In this document: piece by piece, positions 14,743 to 15,963 of the stretch
How the letters are laid out: each line of letters opens with the position of its first letter
Position numbering within the stretch: position 1 is the first letter of the stretch
Assembly: GCA_027005175.1 (NCBI GenBank)
Contig: JALTMC010000207.1
Location: 6,607-22,569 of the forward strand
Direction: 5' to 3'
DNA length: 15,963 bases
Source: Myxococcales bacterium
Lineage (GTDB): Bacteria > Myxococcota_C > UBA6777
Made by a program: the position numbers and the translations under genes
Notes under the pieces: model-generated
What the model was told of the DNA's origin: nothing
The model's input: the letters and a program-made list of their open reading frames with translations, nothing else
Databases searched by the model: none

Positions 14743-15963
14743 GAATTTCGAGTTCCGGTGTGAAGTTCATCCCAGTCAGGCAAAACCAAAGAAGGAACAC
14801 CACCTGTTTGTTGTTCTCCAGGTGCTTCAAGCATCGACGTCTGAACCTCGGGAGTGTTACTGTCTCTCTTTCCTTGAAAGGAGCTTGTATACACCGGTTG
14901 AGAGACATTTTGATGTTCCTGAAATGACGACGCCGCCCCCGTCATCGCAAACGAGGGCATCTCAGGAAAGAGAGAAGACAACGATGTCGTGTCAACCCAT
15001 TTGTGATGGAGCAAATATTGCCAGGCTTGCTGTGCTTCTTCTTGTCGCCAGATCCCGAGAAGTTGCTGACATTGGTCCAACGCTCCTCTCATCGCTTCCA
15101 CAGAAGAAAATCGCTGAGCTGGAGATTTTGCCATGGCCTGCATGATCACGTCAGCGACCTGGGGCAAAAGTTCAGGTCGCTGGGCCCGCAATCGACCCAC
15201 GGGAGGCTCCTGGGAAGAATGCAGCATCTTATACTCCTCAACGGAGGCTGCACGAAAAGGAGGCTGTCCAGCAAGCAAGGTATAGAGTAAGACACCCAGA
15301 GCATAGATCTCAGAGGGTAAATCTCCCTCTCCATGGAATCGTTCAGGTGCCATAAACGCGGGCGTCCCGGGGATTCTCTCCTTGCCCGAGGCCCCCGAAC
15401 GCAAAGACGGTCGACGTCGAGCGATCCCAAAGTCGATAACCTTCACAAAATCATACTGCCCATGCCCTACAGTGAGAAACAAGTTGGAGGGCTTGATGTC
15501 GCGATGCAAGATCCCTTGCTCGTGAACAGCCGCCATTCCCTCACAGATCTGGCGCATCAGAAAGACCACACGTCGTTGTGGTAGGGGCCCTTGTGCCTTG
15601 AGTAGCTGATGCAGATTGACACCGACCAGATACTCCATGGCAAGATAGAAGTCCTCTTTGGTCTCACCAAAGTCAAAGACTCGCACCACATGCGGATTTT
15701 GAACCCAGATCACAAGCTCTGCTTCCCGGCGAAACTCCTGAACCTCCGACTCAAGAGGAAACGTTGAGCCCGGTAAACGTTTGATAATACAAGGACGCTC
15801 CAAGAGTTCATGCCATCCGATCTCAATTCGACTCATGCCATTGGTTTGCATACGCTTCACGATACGATATCGATCAAGGCGATTGGCTTGTGTTAGTTGT
15901 CCCCACAAAAGCTCTACCCGCCAAGCCGCCCAAACCCCCAGAGCAGAAGCCAGCAACAATGCC
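14739..15963 (-). CDS. Hanks-type Ser/Thr protein kinase, 5' end outside the window
   Basis: The frame is open at the window edge, so the true start lies beyond 15963; about 407 residues are visible. Numbering from TTG 15959, a short hydrophobic run (1-13, preceded by more Ala/Leu) may be the end of a membrane helix placed before the kinase, the reverse of PknB-type order. The kinase domain (about 30-300) has K60 in CIIKRL, E79, HRD (152-154) with N159, DFG (176-178) and APE (204-206). The glycine-rich loop is decayed: KRMQTNGMSRIEI has one Gly where the family has LGxGGMGxVY, and subdomain IX has SEIYALG (Glu for Asp). Catalysis is plausible but may be weak. The C-terminal 100 residues are Ser/Gln-rich. 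Co-translated with the glycosidase gene. Confidence 0.92.
   Translation of the reverse strand, partial: ALLLASALGVWAAWRVELLWGQLTQANRLDRYRIVKRMQTNGMSRIEIGWHELLERPCIIKRLPGSTFPLESEVQEFRREAELVIWVQNPHVVRVFDFGETKEDFYLAMEYLVGVNLHQLLKAQGPLPQRRVVFLMRQICEGMAAVHEQGILHRDIKPSNLFLTVGHGQYDFVKVIDFGIARRRPSLRSGASGKERIPGTPAFMAPERFHGEGDLPSEIYALGVLLYTLLAGQPPFRAASVEEYKMLHSSQEPPVGRLRAQRPELLPQVADVIMQAMAKSPAQRFSSVEAMRGALDQCQQLLGIWRQEEAQQAWQYLLHHKWVDTTSLSSLFPEMPSFAMTGAASSFQEHQNVSQPVYTSSFQGKRDSNTPEVQTSMLEAPGEQQTGGVPSLVLPDWDELHTGTRNS

Overview
The window looks like part of the chromosome of a Gram-negative bacterium with about 50% GC. It carries meso-diaminopimelate metabolism genes, two lipoprotein-type signals, a Tat-exported MsrP, a Hanks-type Ser/Thr kinase, a VWA-FHA protein and a large TPR protein. 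That mix is typical of Myxococcota and related 'deltaproteobacterial' lineages, but this placement is inference because there is no rRNA or marker gene here. Ten protein-coding loci are supported. No tRNA, rRNA, CRISPR array, transposase or phage gene was seen.

Layout, left to right. (1) 112-2881, minus strand: lysA (diaminopimelate decarboxylase) followed by lysC (aspartokinase), the last and first steps of lysine synthesis. lysC is interrupted by one in-frame TAA at codon 137, while every family motif on both sides is intact. (2) 2929-3228: an 11-bp tandem array with a 10-bp variant unit placed every six or seven units, just upstream of lysA. (3) 3244-5048, minus: a BtuC/FecCD-type permease and its ATPase, 2 nt apart, forming an importer for a siderophore, heme or cobalamin; no binding protein is in the window. 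(4) 5049-5345: a divergent intergenic region rich in small inverted repeats, two of which overlap and exclude each other. (5) 5346-7916, plus: a cytoplasmic TPR protein of about 856 residues. (6) 7908-8109: a degenerate repeat cluster that forms the 3' ends of two convergent genes. (7) 8071-8948, minus: a 3D-domain lipoprotein overlapping (ATGA) a 71-residue XRE regulator. (8) 8949-9298: a gap holding decayed copies of the msrP 3' end. (9) 9299-10429, minus: msrP with a Tat signal, a lipobox and a minisatellite-encoded linker, divergent from a 271-residue HTH protein at 10555-11370. (10) 11464-15963, minus: Ser/Thr kinase (open at the window edge), a GH113-like membrane-anchored glycosidase overlapping it (ATGA), then a VWA-FHA protein. 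FHA domains bind phosphothreonine, so kinase and FHA protein could form one signalling module; this is inference.

The strongest unexplained signals are non-coding or half-coding: repeats that include or copy the stop-codon ends of three successive genes (TPR, XRE regulator, msrP), the two-level 11/10-bp array before lysA, the nested hairpins at 5077-5190, and the clean nonsense codon in an otherwise well-conserved lysC. No complete, recognisable novel system (defence, mobile or CRISPR-like) is visible.
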